A stretch of 64,000 bases of DNA, taken from a virus. Position 1 is the stretch's first letter. Every line of letters begins with the position of its first letter. Shown piece after piece: positions 11,488 to 23,246 of this stretch. The notes under the pieces are model-generated. The model saw only the letters and a list, made by a program, of their open reading frames with translations, was not told the DNA's origin and ran no database searches. A program made the translations under genes and the position numbers. The DNA is taken from IMG/VR virus record IMGVR_UViG_3300050343_000214, positions 41,802 to 105,801 of that record; one strand, 5' to 3'.

Positions 11488-13065
11488 ATGTCAACACTAG
11501 TCACAGTTACCTCTACTTCACCCACAACTCCCGCTTATAGAATTAAAGATGTGTCTGGCGTCCTAAAGTATCTTGAGCCAGAACCTTTAATATCTTTTTC
11601 CAGTTCTCCTGTGCAGCAGGGAAGCCATTCGTTGGGGTATGAACACAATGTTACTTTGACTTGCTATGCTCACACAACTGGAAATGCTACTGAAAGAGCT
11701 AATACGCTTCTAAATAATATAGCTTCTTTAGATAATTTTTTCACTACAGAAGCAAAAGAATTTCAAATCATGGGCGCTGCCAATGCAACCCATCCAGCTT
11801 ACACTTGGAACATCTTGAACCCTACTGTTTCTACAGAGGAGTCCAATTTCTACAATTTAGTTAAGTATACTATTAATTTTACTGGCTACACACCAGAGAG
11901 CGGTGGCTCAGTATCTGGAACAATCAGTCATAAAGATGATGACCAAGTAATTGATACCAACTTTACTAGCATTCCATTGGCATCTTTTTCTGACACTTTC
12001 GATTACCAACCAGACGATTCTCTAGGTTATGCTTTCGATGATCCTACTGCAAAGCCTTATAGGTTTACTAGAACTGTCTCGGCTACCGCCAGACCAGTAA
12101 GCAACGCTTCCCTCCATCGAGATAGCGTTTTTCAAGCCAGCGCTGTTAGCGGAGCAAAAACTTTTGTGGAGGCTAGATTGGCTTATGACGGCACAGACAT
12201 CGGTGCGCACCAAGTATCTGACACGTTTAGGTATGGTGAAGGAATTAGTCTGTTTAATCTACAAAGGTCTGTTAATATTGATATGGCTAATTTGTCATAC
12301 AGCGTTACTATTAATGGTATTTATGCAAGTGGTAGTGCGGGATCAGTTACAGAGCAAGGAGCTTTTGAAACATACAGCACAACAGTATCTAAAGAGGCAA
12401 ACACTCCTATTGTTAGCGTAACTGTAGATGGGAAGTTGATGGGCTATCAAGCTAACACTCAAAATACTAATCTAAACACAGTTAATGCTGGTGCAACTGC
12501 TGGAGCTATGGCTAAATTATCTCATATATCAAATGGTAATTATGGTTATGGATCAATTATTTTTAGACGCGCACAGTTCGCCGCTGGAGTACCACTAAAT
12601 TCTAGCCCCAAGTCTGTAAGCATTGCTGACAGCACCATCGCTGATAATTCAATTAGTTATAATGTTAGTTACGACAATAGACCGTCTCCTATTATAAGCG
12701 GAGCAATAACAGAATCAGTTACCGTAAATGATAGTTATCCAACCGATGTGTACGCTTCTATTCAAGTTATGGGTAAGCGCAGCGGACCAGTGTTTCAGTA
12801 TATGAACACCACTACTCATTATGAAAGAGATGTTTCAATAGAACTACAAATGGATTTAAATAATATACCAAATACTTTAAATGGAGCTGCGTTAATGGGA
12901 TACAGCCCTTCTTTGGACAGCAATACTAGAGATGCAGTCAACGGCTTAATAAATAGCCTGTCTCCAGCTGGAAGTTGGGGCTATGTCATGCTAAAAAGTT
13001 GTAATGAAAGTTGGTCTCCAAAAGATGGAAGATACACGGCTAATATAGGATGGATCTATAAATGA
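11488..13065 (+). CDS. Uncharacterised structural protein, 525 aa
   Basis: Starts two bases after the preceding stop and ends in an ATGA overlap with the next gene, so it is translationally coupled within the virion module. The protein is Ser/Thr/Asn-rich, has no signal peptide or membrane segment, and is predicted by eye to be nearly all beta. It contains an NDSYPTDVYASIQVMGKR strand region in the C-terminal third and finishes with a compact aromatic end (GWIYK). I do not recognise a family. Position between the giant propeller protein and other large tail-like genes suggests a tail, baseplate or decoration component; that is inference from context only. Confidence 0.5.
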   Translation: MSTLVTVTSTSPTTPAYRIKDVSGVLKYLEPEPLISFSSSPVQQGSHSLGYEHNVTLTCYAHTTGNATERANTLLNNIASLDNFFTTEAKEFQIMGAANATHPAYTWNILNPTVSTEESNFYNLVKYTINFTGYTPESGGSVSGTISHKDDDQVIDTNFTSIPLASFSDTFDYQPDDSLGYAFDDPTAKPYRFTRTVSATARPVSNASLHRDSVFQASAVSGAKTFVEARLAYDGTDIGAHQVSDTFRYGEGISLFNLQRSVNIDMANLSYSVTINGIYASGSAGSVTEQGAFETYSTTVSKEANTPIVSVTVDGKLMGYQANTQNTNLNTVNAGATAGAMAKLSHISNGNYGYGSIIFRRAQFAAGVPLNSSPKSVSIADSTIADNSISYNVSYDNRPSPIISGAITESVTVNDSYPTDVYASIQVMGKRSGPVFQYMNTTTHYERDVSIELQMDLNNIPNTLNGAALMGYSPSLDSNTRDAVNGLINSLSPAGSWGYVMLKSCNESWSPKDGRYTANIGWIYK

Positions 13066-13877
13066 GTACAACCACTGTTGACCCAGCTGTTGCTGTTTTA
13101 AAATACAATGCAGCGAGGTATCCAGAAGAATTTGATAGCGCCATAGAAGGTGTGTCATGGAATACTTACAATGAATTGTCTATGGCTGAGATAGACTTAG
13201 ATTTTCTTTCTAATAAAACACAAGTCGCACAGAATAATTTAGAAGCCACAATACTCAATGATGGAACAAACACGTATTTTGATACTTTTTCTTCCGATTT
13301 TTCTTATGATAATGTTTTATATAGCGGAGTAAAGAGAGCCACAGGAACTCAAACTGGCGGGTTCGTAGAGGTTGATCAGTCAGAAGTAGAGTCTAAGTTT
13401 GAGCATAGGTTTATGCCTAATTATGATAGTGACAGCGACTTGACATATACAGGCGTCGATGACGATGGGAATACTCAGACTTTTAACTTTCGTGGAAAAT
13501 TTGGTGATCAGGCTTCTTTTGAGAGTAATCAATCTAATGCTTCTGGCGTCATTGAATTTAAAACATTTAAGTTTAAAGACGGAATTGTTGAAGCTGCCGT
13601 CAAAGAGGTAGATTTAGAACACATGGGGCTAAGTGGTATTGTTACAACAGACACTTTTACCAGCTTAGACAATGATGAGAGAAATCCTAACTTTACTAGT
13701 TTTGAGCCAGACGGGAGTAAGGCTGCTGGAGGTATTTTTTTTGAGCCAGATGGTAAGGGTGGTGGAGTAGACACTGGTGAACCAACTGACGATTTTACAG
13801 AGCCTGACGAGGCACAGGAAGAGGAAGAGGAAGATGATACCACTCCAACAGCTACCACCACATCTGCCCCAACTTAA
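13062..13877 (+). CDS. Acidic structural protein with disordered tail, 271 aa
   Basis: Begins in an ATGA overlap with the upstream gene. The first about 220 residues are mixed, with an Asp-rich central part (DYDSDSDLTYTGVDDDG region) that could bind calcium. The last 50 residues are very acidic and low-complexity (a run of E and D at about residues 250-257, followed by TPTATTTSAPT), typical of a flexible tail. No family recognised. An 18-base gap with AAAGGA ribosome site separates it from the next gene. Likely a minor virion protein by location. Confidence 0.5.
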   Translation: MSTTTVDPAVAVLKYNAARYPEEFDSAIEGVSWNTYNELSMAEIDLDFLSNKTQVAQNNLEATILNDGTNTYFDTFSSDFSYDNVLYSGVKRATGTQTGGFVEVDQSEVESKFEHRFMPNYDSDSDLTYTGVDDDGNTQTFNFRGKFGDQASFESNQSNASGVIEFKTFKFKDGIVEAAVKEVDLEHMGLSGIVTTDTFTSLDNDERNPNFTSFEPDGSKAAGGIFFEPDGKGGGVDTGEPTDDFTEPDEAQEEEEEDDTTPTATTTSAPT

Positions 13878-13897
13878 TATTATAAAAGGACTGTCAA

Positions 13898-16800
13898 ATG
13901 ACTTATAATTCTAATACTAACAAATCTATAATTAGAGAAAACCAAAGCGCCCCTAGCTTAAGTTCGTCTTATGCCATTCAACAGGGAGCAAGAGAAAGTG
14001 GCTTATTTGCTCCTGAGCAACAGAGTTTCTTGGGTGCTAGCATTACAAACTTTAGCGTACAAAACGGTGATGGTTCTAGTCCATCATCTTTATCCGTAGA
14101 GCTTGTAGAAGATCCTGACTTTAACAATTATGTCAATGAGATATCTGGTGTTGGTGGCTTTGAGTATGACCCGTATCACAACGGATCTAGTGACAACTTC
14201 AATCCACCAGCTGTAGGTATGCCTGTCTTTTTTGTTTACGCGACTCCAAGAGCTAAAATCAAAGATGCGTTTTACCCAACTGGCGCCCTTCCTAATGGTG
14301 AATCTATTTTTAAATTTGGGGGCTTGCTACAAAGTTTTCATCAAACTAATTCTGTTGGTGGTAGGACTTTTTCAGTTACAGTTTCAGACCCAAGAGAGAT
14401 ACTATCCAATATATATTTGATATTAAATCACTCCGACACAAAAGTTGGAGACGTTGAGAACAATGTATTTAATGTGTTTGGTTTTTTAGAATACAATCCT
14501 ACAGACGACACAAGGGAAATGTTTAATGGTTATACCTCTAACGTCTTAAGAAGGAGTGGGGATGGAACACAGTTTGCTGGCGACGACATGTATTATAGCG
14601 CGGGAATACCCGCCTTGCCAGCTAATCAGCTGTATCCTACGCATTACTTTGAAAATACAGGTTATGACATACCAAGTTCCCCATAACTGGAACTGCAATG
14701 TCTAGGCGTGGATCTTACGGAATGCCTTACTACAGGATAATGCAAGGCTTATCTGCAATGAGCGCTACGCTTCCACATGCAGAATATTCTGGATTTTGCT
14801 GGAGGTATATATTATAGAGGTATGACATTCAATTTAGTCTTTAATGGACTACCTCCCTGTTCCTCCTATGTATTGTTTCGATCAAGACAGCACTGATCTA
14901 TTATCATTTTTGATAGAGATAGCTGACGCCTCTGGCAGAGAAATATCCGTATCTTTGAGGCCATCTCAAACCAATTCGGCTACTTCTTTCTCTGGTGGTG
15001 ATATCATAATTAATTTTATTGATAGAACTATGGAAAGTTCTGTGGGTCAGATACGTAATTTTATTAAAAATAATGTGCCACAATCTAAAGATCCGTCAAG
15101 CGGTGGATCGTCTTCTGAGTTTAGTCAAGCTGAAAAGGAAGATATTGGATATGAAGCTACTAATCCTGAAACTGGCAAGATAGTATTTGGTGGTAATAGG
15201 GTTGACTTATATGCATTTACTAGCAATCATGATGATGGCAGATATTTTAAACTAAACAACGGGCAAGTACCAGTCCAATGGATCTTACTTTGCTAACAAT
15301 CAATTCTTGCCGTACTATGGGAAGTTGTCTGAAAATGTTTTCAGTCCCGTTAGAGGGTCTGGGGATTGGAGGCAAATATTATTAGACTCCAGTGGGCTGG
15401 GTGCGTTTGGGGTTGGCAACTATTACATTGCGACAGAAGTTGAATTGAGATACGCTGCAAAAAACTTTAAGGCTTGGAAAAGTTTTCTGGAGTTCTTTGA
15501 TCAACAAGTACCTGACCAAGCTAGTAACTAATCCAAGAGTCTAGATATCAAGATGTGTTTAGAGACGGTGGGGCGACTAAGAGTGCAGGATTCTGACGGG
15601 GTGCGCGTTAGAGGTCTGAAAGTTCCTAGATGCTTATTCACTAACGATACAGGTTTTGAAGACGGAGTGCCTAAAAATCCTTGTTCTCCACCTTTTGGTT
15701 TTCCTCTTTACTATGGAAGATCTAACTCTATAGGACTATCATTAGACGGTCTTATTGATCCTCGGTTTAGTGTTCTTGCTGATTTAAACAGGGTTAAACA
15801 GTCTTCCGGTGAAGACATACAGGTGGTAGTAAATTATCTTATTGACAAGTATACTAAACTAAGAAATTTGAGAGGTATTAGTCAAGCAGAAGAAGACTTG
15901 TTAGAAAGTCTAGAAGAAGGAAATCTTAATCCAGAGTACTTACAAAGAGCTTCTGAGTCTCTTTCCAAGCAAGTATACACAGCTAAGTCTGCGGAATTTA
16001 GCAAAAACAGAAAAGAGAATGTACAGAAAATATATAACTTTGTTAGATCGGTAGCTACACAATGCTATGGTAAGAAATTTCTAGTTAGAATACCGAACAA
16101 GCCCAACTACAAGTTTGCTTCAGGTACTGCTACTGGAGTAGAGCTTAACGGCAATAAAAGCATTTACAAAAAAGGATATTTTGGTTTTCCCCCAAGGTCT
16201 TCTGTGTCCGGTTCAGACTTGAGCGGTGCAGCTGGTGGTGACGATATTTCATTTGTTTACAATTCCAATGACACCAATATTAATAACGATCAATCTAAAT
16301 TTCATAGAGCATTAATAACTAATTACAATCCTATAGATGCTGCTTTAGCACATAACTTTACTCCCAATGCAGCTGGTGGATTTTTAACTAAAAGCGCATA
16401 TGCGACAGGGCTTAAAAGTGCATTAATACCTAGAGATTTAAGTTCCTTTGGTACTTCCTATAGGATACAAGGTTATGCTAGATATGATCACGCTGAATAT
16501 TTAAATATACCCAGTACTGATTGTTATACTGAAAAAGTCGGAGATGATCCAAATAGGAAAAACGCCATACCAAATAAAATAGCTGGAACAGATGAATTTG
16601 AGGCTCGGGTTAGTGGGGAAACTATGCTAGGTTTCATGCCTATAGAATTAGATGAAAAATATTATTTTCCAGCACAGACTGTTTCACGTACTGTTAAAAG
16701 ATACGGTACAAACTTAAGAAGCAAAGTCTACTATGTGGCAGAAGCTCAAACTCCAGATGAGGATGGGAAACTGCCAGAGAATGCAACTTTAGAATCAAAA

Positions 16801-18060
16801 ATAGAATTAATACCAAACTACAAATCTAATCACACACAATCTATAGTAGATTTTCCAAGAGACAGTATAGGCAAAATTATACCTTATCCAGATACATCTA
16901 GAGCTTACGCTCTGATTACTTTGCCAGAAAAGGTCACTGTCAAAAGAGACAACGTTGGAGACATACCGATTCGTAACCATTTTAAGGCGGCAACTTATAT
17001 AAATCATTTCGGAGACGATGCGTCAATAAATACAGTTACACACGTAAAGACAAACAAAAGATTAGATTTTGCTAATCAAGGCGCTTCTCTTACATTCTTT
17101 AACCCCAATAGGTTGTTTAGCTCTCCTAAAGGTTTGCCCCCAGACGTTGTTGTGTTGCCATTAGAAAATGAGCAGGCTTGCTATGGACCTTGGTATACTG
17201 GTCCCGTTAGAGTTAAAAATGATGATGATACCTACAGTTATAAGGTGATTAAAAACTCTGGAGGTAAGGTTAATATTGAGATGGATGAAAGTTTGACCCC
17301 TTGGAACTTTGGGTCATATGAGCTGATGAATGTAGCTGGCATGGCTAGGACAGAAGTTATTAATACTTTGTATTTTGCGTCAGAAAAAGGATCTATCACT
17401 TTTCCCGGTATGCCTTTTGGTATCTTTGAAATAGGAGATATCGCTGCAAATTCGGGGCCAATACTAGACAGTATAAGTTTTGATATAGGCGTGGGTGGAG
17501 TTCACACTAGCTATAGATTTCAAACATATACTAGAAGTTTTGGAGCTATGAAAAAACAACAACAGAAATCTTTGGATTTAATGAAGACGCAATCTTTAAA
17601 AGCTGGCAAAGCTAATTTTGATTTATTCACTAAGGGGATAATAAAATCTAAATTTAGCGGCGCACTTCCCAAAAGACAATTTAAGCCTTACGAGTCTTTT
17701 TACGAAGAGCCAAGCAGTAGCACTACAGACACTGAAATTGTATCCTTAGTACCAGCTGTTAATCCAGCTGATCCCAGAGGGGACTCTTTTACAAAACTAA
17801 CGCCTCAAGCGGCTAATGTTTCTTCAGAAGGTCTGCAAGCAAGCATAGAAGGTTCAGAAGATATTACATCTTTAGCGGAAGAGAATTACAATTCTGCAAT
17901 AAAACAATCTTCAGACGGAAAGGTTGTTGTTTCTATGGAGCCTCACGCTAGCGTCCCGTCTGTAGATATAGGAAATGCTGAATCGTTAGAGTCGTTGTAT
18001 CAACAACCCACCGATTCGTATGATTTAGACAATATAACACTCAGTTATTGGAGGACATAA
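13898..18060 (+). CDS. Large structural protein, possibly tail hub/baseplate; frameshifted
   Basis: Start ATG is preceded by AAAGGA. The frame breaks at about 14680, 14795, 14850, 15290 and 15535, but sensible protein continues in the alternative frames (for example FAGGIYYRGMTFNLVFNGLPP then VPPMYCFDQDS), giving about 1,387 residues. From about residue 320 a segment reading DLLSFLIEIADASGREISVS resembles the hub-type signature in large phage tail proteins, where an aromatic-rich strand precedes a hydrophobic helix and a sensor-like strand. The C-terminal 150 residues are Ser/Glu-rich and probably flexible. It ends with GAGGACATAAA, which supplies the ribosome site for the next gene. Assignment as a hub/baseplate protein is weak; structural role is well supported by context. 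Confidence 0.5.
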
Positions 18061-18061
18061 A

Positions 18062-21000
18062 ATGGCGAGTCAAGGAAACTTTTTTAGCTCTACTTCACAA
18101 AATCATCAGTTTCTTACTAATGATCCCGTGTTTTTAAAATATGGTTCTGGTAGTTTTACTAAGAAAAGTATTAAAAATGTTTTAAAAGGTATGAGGGATG
18201 ACGGTGATAATATATCAGATGAGGAATTCTACAAAGACCATCTAGAGGGAATAGCAGATGATGGCTTAACCATTGACATTATTAATAATGCAAACAGTGG
18301 TTCTTGGGTTGGTAAAGAATTTGTCGATGCTAATAATTCTTATAGCGACGTAACCTACACCTTTCAAGAGGTAATAGATTTAGTAGATACTTTTGAAGAA
18401 AAAATAAAAGACTTAACTAAGAAGCACGAAGACAAAGATACTGCTGTACAAAAAAGAACCGATGCAAAAAATTGGATATCTGCTAACATTGATACGTTTA
18501 AAACTGGAGAGCAAGAATGCTTACAGTTACACGGAACACTTTTTTATGATAAAGACTTAGACGACAACGGTAGTCAAAAAGAGTATTGGACTAAAATATT
18601 TTTCTACATGCCTAAAGAAAGAAACAATGAAAGGGTTGTAGCCACCAAGGGAAAGACAGTTATATCAGACGTTGGCACTCGCGCTACTGGAGCCAAGTAT
18701 TCAACCAGCAAAACTAAATCAGCGTTATCAAGACACCATCCGGGCCTGTATATTAACGCTGATGCTATAGATGCTTCCAGCCTAGACGATCTTGCTTCAG
18801 GGCCATTACGATTATCTTACAATAATAGTCTTGGGATGTGGGAATCTTCTCAATGTATATTAGCTAGACTTATTACTGACTTGGCGCCAGCCGGTAACAA
18901 TCCGTTCACTATGCCGGATGAAACGAATGGTTACTTGTCTGATCCCGATGAGGCGGCAGCGTTTTATAACAAAGGGTCTGAATTCTATACTGGCAATTTT
19001 AGTACTGGGTTAGCAGTTCCTGTCAATGCTGAAAATAAAAATCCACATTTGTTTGGTCCTAATTTTAACATGGATGAATATGGCGAAAAATCAATAGAAA
19101 GAATCATGGTCGTTAACAGGGCAGAAAAAGAGTTTACTGCTGGCACGTTGATAATGTGTACTTTGATTGGGGCAGAGTGGATAGTTTCTGAATTTAGCAC
19201 AGCTGGTCAGGGATTTCCTACTAGAATGGGAGCTTGGACTTTCTCTAAATTTATTGCTAACTCAGATAATTATTTCAGAAGCAATGATGAAACAGACAGA
19301 ATGTGGGACATAAATACATATGAAGACAGAGCTAGAAAGAGATGGTATGAAGATTGGAAGACATCAGTTGCTGATGGATCAGAATCTCATTTGGGATTTC
19401 ACAACATTGCAACAATCGCTACAGACAACGGAGCGGAAAATGTTCCATTCAATCCCAGCTGTGGTTATCAAATGTGTACATCTTTTGATACAGCTAAATA
19501 TCATAAAGACACTAAGATAAATTTTGATGAAATAATGTCAGACACTCAGGGAGATCCACAGGGCAATCACCTTCCTATATTTTGGGGTCCGGTTCTTCCA
19601 GATGGATACAATTCTAAAGCTCCCACTATAGGTGAAGCTGGCGCGTCTTTTGGTATCAATAGTGACAAATATTTCTACTCTACAGACTATCTAGATGAAA
19701 TGAATATCCCAGCGGACATGGCTGTTAACGGACCCTACAGTGAAGATTATAATACGTCTCCCATACTTCCGCTAGATTACTGGCAAGAAAAACTTTTTGG
19801 TGGTGGAAGTCTTTACAGTAATGCTAAAAGCTATAGAAACGAAATATTTGCTTCTCAAACTTACAAAAATGGTTTTGGGTTTCAACCTAAAAATCCAAAC
19901 AGACTTCAATTTGCTCCACTTACTATGGAGATGGTAATTAATACAGACGAAGATCAAGCAGATGAATCTAATCCAAATTACGACAATGGATTTACAGGCG
20001 GCGGTAAGGTTGCGATGTATAATAACTGGAGGCAAGCGTATGGTAATGAAAACATGTTTGGCTTTATGTTTGACAGATATAGCTGTGTTGCAAAACAAGC
20101 CAAGCAAATACAGTACGACAAAAAGGTTGAATTTAAACCTTTAAGTACTCCGTATAATTATTGGTATACTCTATTTAGAGACCAAGAAAATGAACAAACA
20201 CAAGGCTTGAATCTTACAGCGGTCACGGCTGCTATCAACAGAATATCGCGCCCCGGTGGTGGAGAAGTTAATATTGAGGTTGCGCAACAATTTGGTACAA
20301 CACCCGCAAGAACAGTTTCAGGTGGACAGAATGCTTCTTTTAATGGAGTGGCTGCTTTCTTTGGTGTACCGTCCATGACTCCCGCTACTCCTCCAAGTAG
20401 CAATACTTTTACTCAGTGGGGTAGCGTTACAGATAAATATAATACAGCTGGGACAACAGCTCTTCACTGTAGAGCGTTTGATGCTTGGCCTCGTAGAGAT
20501 ACTATATGGGATACGAGATTCTTTTCTGCTCTCCATTTCAATCCAGATTTAGAAGATGAAGACGGCAGGACAGATGTAGACTTTCAAGTTCCCACATTGT
20601 CTTGAGTGGAGGATTTCCTTCAGATGGTGCTTCTATCACCGCTGCCGATGAAGCTAGTTATAAAGACAAGAAAGATTGGACGTATGATAAAATACGCAGA
20701 GGAAAGCTTCTCACTAATGGTGGATTTAAATATAATAAATTAACTATTGGTCTAGACCCATCTAGCCTTGTAATAGCTAAAGCTGGCGAAACTGGCGTGT
20801 CTGGATTTGTTGATAATGATAGAAATGAATATAAGTTTTATGTAAACGTTACTGATGGCGCAGTACAATCTGTGGATTTTAACGCTTCTGATTCTTTGGG
20901 TGTTTCATTAGAAGGTGTAGATTTAAGTCCCTAATGCGTTCTCGGGCGCTTATGTTGATGATGACGGAACGACACACAATGGTTTTATCGTCAGGTACGC

Positions 21001-21285
21001 AGATGCTGTCCTTATATTTCAAGGGAAGGTCAGGCTCGTTAAAAGGCAAGATAATGGGCCTACGGAACACGGTGGAGTTGTCAGATGTACAGCTAGCAGC
21101 AAACTACGGGCAAGGTCAAGTAAGTGGCACAACCAGCGCTTCTTTGGCGTTAGATCCTAATAAATACAGGGAAATACGACGTTTATTTCTTCTTTCATAA
21201 TGACATTTCACACACGTATCAGAGCGCCGACTACAATCCCTTTATGTCAAATGGATTACAGTACGTGGTAGCTAATATAACTTAA
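18062..21285 (+). CDS. Large uncharacterised structural protein; frameshifted near the C-terminus
   Basis: ATG follows a GAGGA site lying over the upstream stop. The first 847 residues are in one frame; breaks at about 20600, 20934 and 21155 lead into frames that read well (SGGFPSDGAS, then NAFSGAYVDDDGTTHNG, then VYFFFHNDISHTYQS) to a TAA at 21283-21285, about 1,075 residues. Residues about 110-145 form a charged helix (EEKIKDLTKKHEDKDTAVQK), a possible coiled coil. The remainder is aromatic, Asn/Gly-rich and beta-like. No family recognised. Position just before the strongly translated small gene at 21335 and its terminator places it in the virion block. Confidence 0.5.
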
Positions 21286-21334
21286 TTTTGGTGTATATAA
21301 CTATGTTTCATACCTTTTTACGGAGATTTTAACA

Positions 21335-22087
21335 ATGGCAGAGATCAAATTTATGGCAAATATCAAGGGCGCAGCAGCAACAGCTGACTCTAATTTGCTA
21401 AACCACACTGGGAGTAATGGTGAGGAGAAGCAAGGGCTAGGATTTTATGGCTTGGCTCATGGCTTGTCTGTTCCGGTTGGTAGCGTTCAAGACACTACTT
21501 TTGTGACCAACGAAACTGGAACAGCAGTCGGCTCGCAACTAAACAATACGGCTATGTCTTCTCTTGGAGATGGTAGCACGGTTGGCGAAGTAAAAGTAAA
21601 CAATTCAGCGGCAATTGATCTAAACAAATTGCCTAATTATTTATGCCCACTTAATCTGAGATTTACAAACGACGATGCAGTTAGAGTTCAAGAATGTAAG
21701 TTGCGTGTCTTTAACAAGAGCGACATTGATACGCCTGCTCAGGGTGTAACTACTTACGTCTTTGAGGCTAGGCATCCATCGAATCTTCAGACTGTAGGAA
21801 ATCTCAACCATAGAGGTAGATCAGATAACAGCTGGGTTGAGTTCAGTTCTTCTACCGCCAACAACGCAGGGCAAGTTGTTGACATGGTAATGACACCATC
21901 TCCGGGTGCGAGCGGAGTAAATACTGACAACCAAGACAGTGATACTGCCTTGGGCTATAGCACCACTGAGGGAGTTACACACGCCAGCACTCAGCACGAT
22001 TGGTATGTCGCTCTCAGCGCAGAACCTGAAAGCATTGGAAGCAAAGAGAATTACGCTCTGTATTTTACATTAGAATACTTGTCGTAA
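21335..22087 (+). CDS. Probable abundant virion protein, 250 aa
   Basis: A 250-residue protein with its own leader (21286-21334), ribosome site (ACGGAG, 9 bases before ATG) and terminator. These features, together with codons that look more GC-rich than those of its neighbours, suggest high expression. The product is beta-rich, with a hydrophilic Asn/Gly/Ser composition, no membrane segment and an aromatic C-terminal strand (YALYFTLEYLS). It could be a major tail-tube, capsid or decoration protein, but no family signature is visible. It is the last gene of the + strand block. Confidence 0.55.
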   Translation: MAEIKFMANIKGAAATADSNLLNHTGSNGEEKQGLGFYGLAHGLSVPVGSVQDTTFVTNETGTAVGSQLNNTAMSSLGDGSTVGEVKVNNSAAIDLNKLPNYLCPLNLRFTNDDAVRVQECKLRVFNKSDIDTPAQGVTTYVFEARHPSNLQTVGNLNHRGRSDNSWVEFSSSTANNAGQVVDMVMTPSPGASGVNTDNQDSDTALGYSTTEGVTHASTQHDWYVALSAEPESIGSKENYALYFTLEYLS

Positions 22088-22113
22088 TTTTTTTATTAGG
22101 TATGAAACAAGAT

Positions 22114-22147
22114 AGCTACCCACCCCTTGCGGGGTAGGTAGCTTTTT
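22114..22147 (+). terminator. Hairpin terminator between convergent blocks
   Basis: A 13-base stem, AGCTACCCACCCC against GGGGTAGGTAGCT with one mismatch and a TTGC loop, is followed directly by TTTTTCTTT. It lies 26 bases after the last + strand stop and just before the - strand stop at 22150, so it ends the structural transcript. On the - strand the mismatch becomes a G-U pair, so it may work in both directions. Its stem resembles the terminator at 63804-63827. Confidence 0.85.
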
Positions 22148-22149
22148 CT

Positions 22150-22482
22150 TTATTCGTTGGTCTTCGTCTTGGGATTCCATTTAACCCAACCGTTATCAGG
22201 AAGCCAATCGTCTCCATCCTTACGTTTAGGGAATAGACCGCCGCCCTTCTTCATTGAACCAAACGCCAACTTAGCGCCACAGTCCATGCAGCGCAATTCA
22301 AAATACTCATTCTCGTCTACGTTTCTTACGACGAACTTGATGTTTTCTGATCCACACTTTCCACACTTAGCTTCCTCAAATACTTCTTGAAATCTTGAAA
22401 TTTGAGTAAACAACTCTCGTTGTGTGTCTGCATCAAATTCTGCTGTAATTCTTTTATTTGCTGTTGTATAACTAATCTTCAT
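22150..22482 (-). CDS. Small zinc-ribbon protein
   Basis: About 110 residues. Two CxxC pairs (CGKCGS and CMDCGA, about 26 residues apart) form a classic zinc ribbon, followed by a Lys/Gly-rich, Trp-containing tail (DGDDWLPDNGWVKW). I prefer the ATG at 22482, because GTGGAG lies six bases upstream, over the GTG at 22494. It is last in the - strand replication/recombination run, next to the annealing-like protein, and just before the shared terminator. Zinc ribbons of this type are common in phage recombination neighbourhoods; a DNA-related role is inferred. Confidence 0.65.
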   Translation of the reverse strand: MKISYTTANKRITAEFDADTQRELFTQISRFQEVFEEAKCGKCGSENIKFVVRNVDENEYFELRCMDCGAKLAFGSMKKGGGLFPKRKDGDDWLPDNGWVKWNPKTKTNE

Positions 22483-22518
22483 TATGATCTCCACTCTTCA
22501 TTGTATCCAGCGACATTG

Positions 22519-23235
22519 CTAGGAATAGAAACTCTTGTCACGCTGATACTCATTAAGACGATCAATGATATCGCTTGCGACTTTCTTTGAAATTTTCTTA
22601 CTATGGCTAACATTAAATACTTCAGCAAGTAATTTAGAACCATCTACGTTCAATTGCTTGCATTTAATATCAATGAAATTTGATTGAGCATCGCTCATTC
22701 GTCCTTGATCGTTGTAGTCACCGCCCGAACTATTAGTTTGCTTAGAGAGATCTCTGACTATTTTAGCGGTATCTTTCTTGGTTAGTTCTTCTGCTGCGAC
22801 ACCCTTAATCTTTAACACTTTGCGTAAAGCTCTAGCTTCTGCTCTAGTACTGGCAATAGCCACAGCGAATGCGCAAAACATATCGTCCGTATTACCCTCC
22901 CATGAATCTGCTACTTCTGAACACTTCAGACCGTTAGCAAATTCTATAGTAAATATGACCGTAGCCCTGCCGTGATGATCGTCACGATCTGTGGGTTTTA
23001 CCCACGTTGGACCACTAAAAGCCATTGGCCCCAGAACAAGCTCAGACACCCTCCTAAGCCCTGTTACAAGAGGATGACCATTCACTAGCTCATCTTCCTG
23101 AAAGAGCGTCATGGCGTAATCATGCCACTCTGGAGACAACATGCTGGGGGCGTCTTCAGATATTACATCTTTGACGCTAGTATCAGTATTTGACGCTGTA
23201 TTCAACCCAACTTCTTCAAATAAATTCTCACTCAT
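22519..23235 (-). CDS. Putative single-strand annealing protein (Rad52/Erf-like)
   Basis: About 238 residues; start ATG at 23235 chosen because AAAGGA sits six bases upstream. The core shows a beta-strand region with GRATVIFTIEFANGLKCSEV, then an alpha helix ASTRAEARALRKVLKIKG. A strand-rich half followed by an Arg/Ala helix ending RKVL is what phage Sak/Erf/Rad52-type annealing proteins show near their DNA-binding groove. The C-terminal 60 residues (MSDAQSNFIDIKCKQLN) form a separate helical domain. Such proteins anneal complementary strands during phage recombination, alongside RecA and SSB encoded elsewhere here. Similarity is by pattern only; a DUF of unknown role is the alternative. Confidence 0.4.
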   Translation of the reverse strand: MSENLFEEVGLNTASNTDTSVKDVISEDAPSMLSPEWHDYAMTLFQEDELVNGHPLVTGLRRVSELVLGPMAFSGPTWVKPTDRDDHHGRATVIFTIEFANGLKCSEVADSWEGNTDDMFCAFAVAIASTRAEARALRKVLKIKGVAAEELTKKDTAKIVRDLSKQTNSSGGDYNDQGRMSDAQSNFIDIKCKQLNVDGSKLLAEVFNVSHSKKISKKVASDIIDRLNEYQRDKSFYS

Positions 23236-23246
23236 TATCTGTCCTT

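Noticed and set aside
12164-12421. 85-codon + strand open frame inside the 525-residue structural gene
   Set aside because: Out-of-frame shadow of a clean, longer gene; no independent motif.
21286-21334. T4-type late promoter (TATATAACT) before the abundant-protein gene
   Set aside because: The match to TATAAATA is imperfect and the region is AT-rich; without other copies it is not supportable as a promoter.
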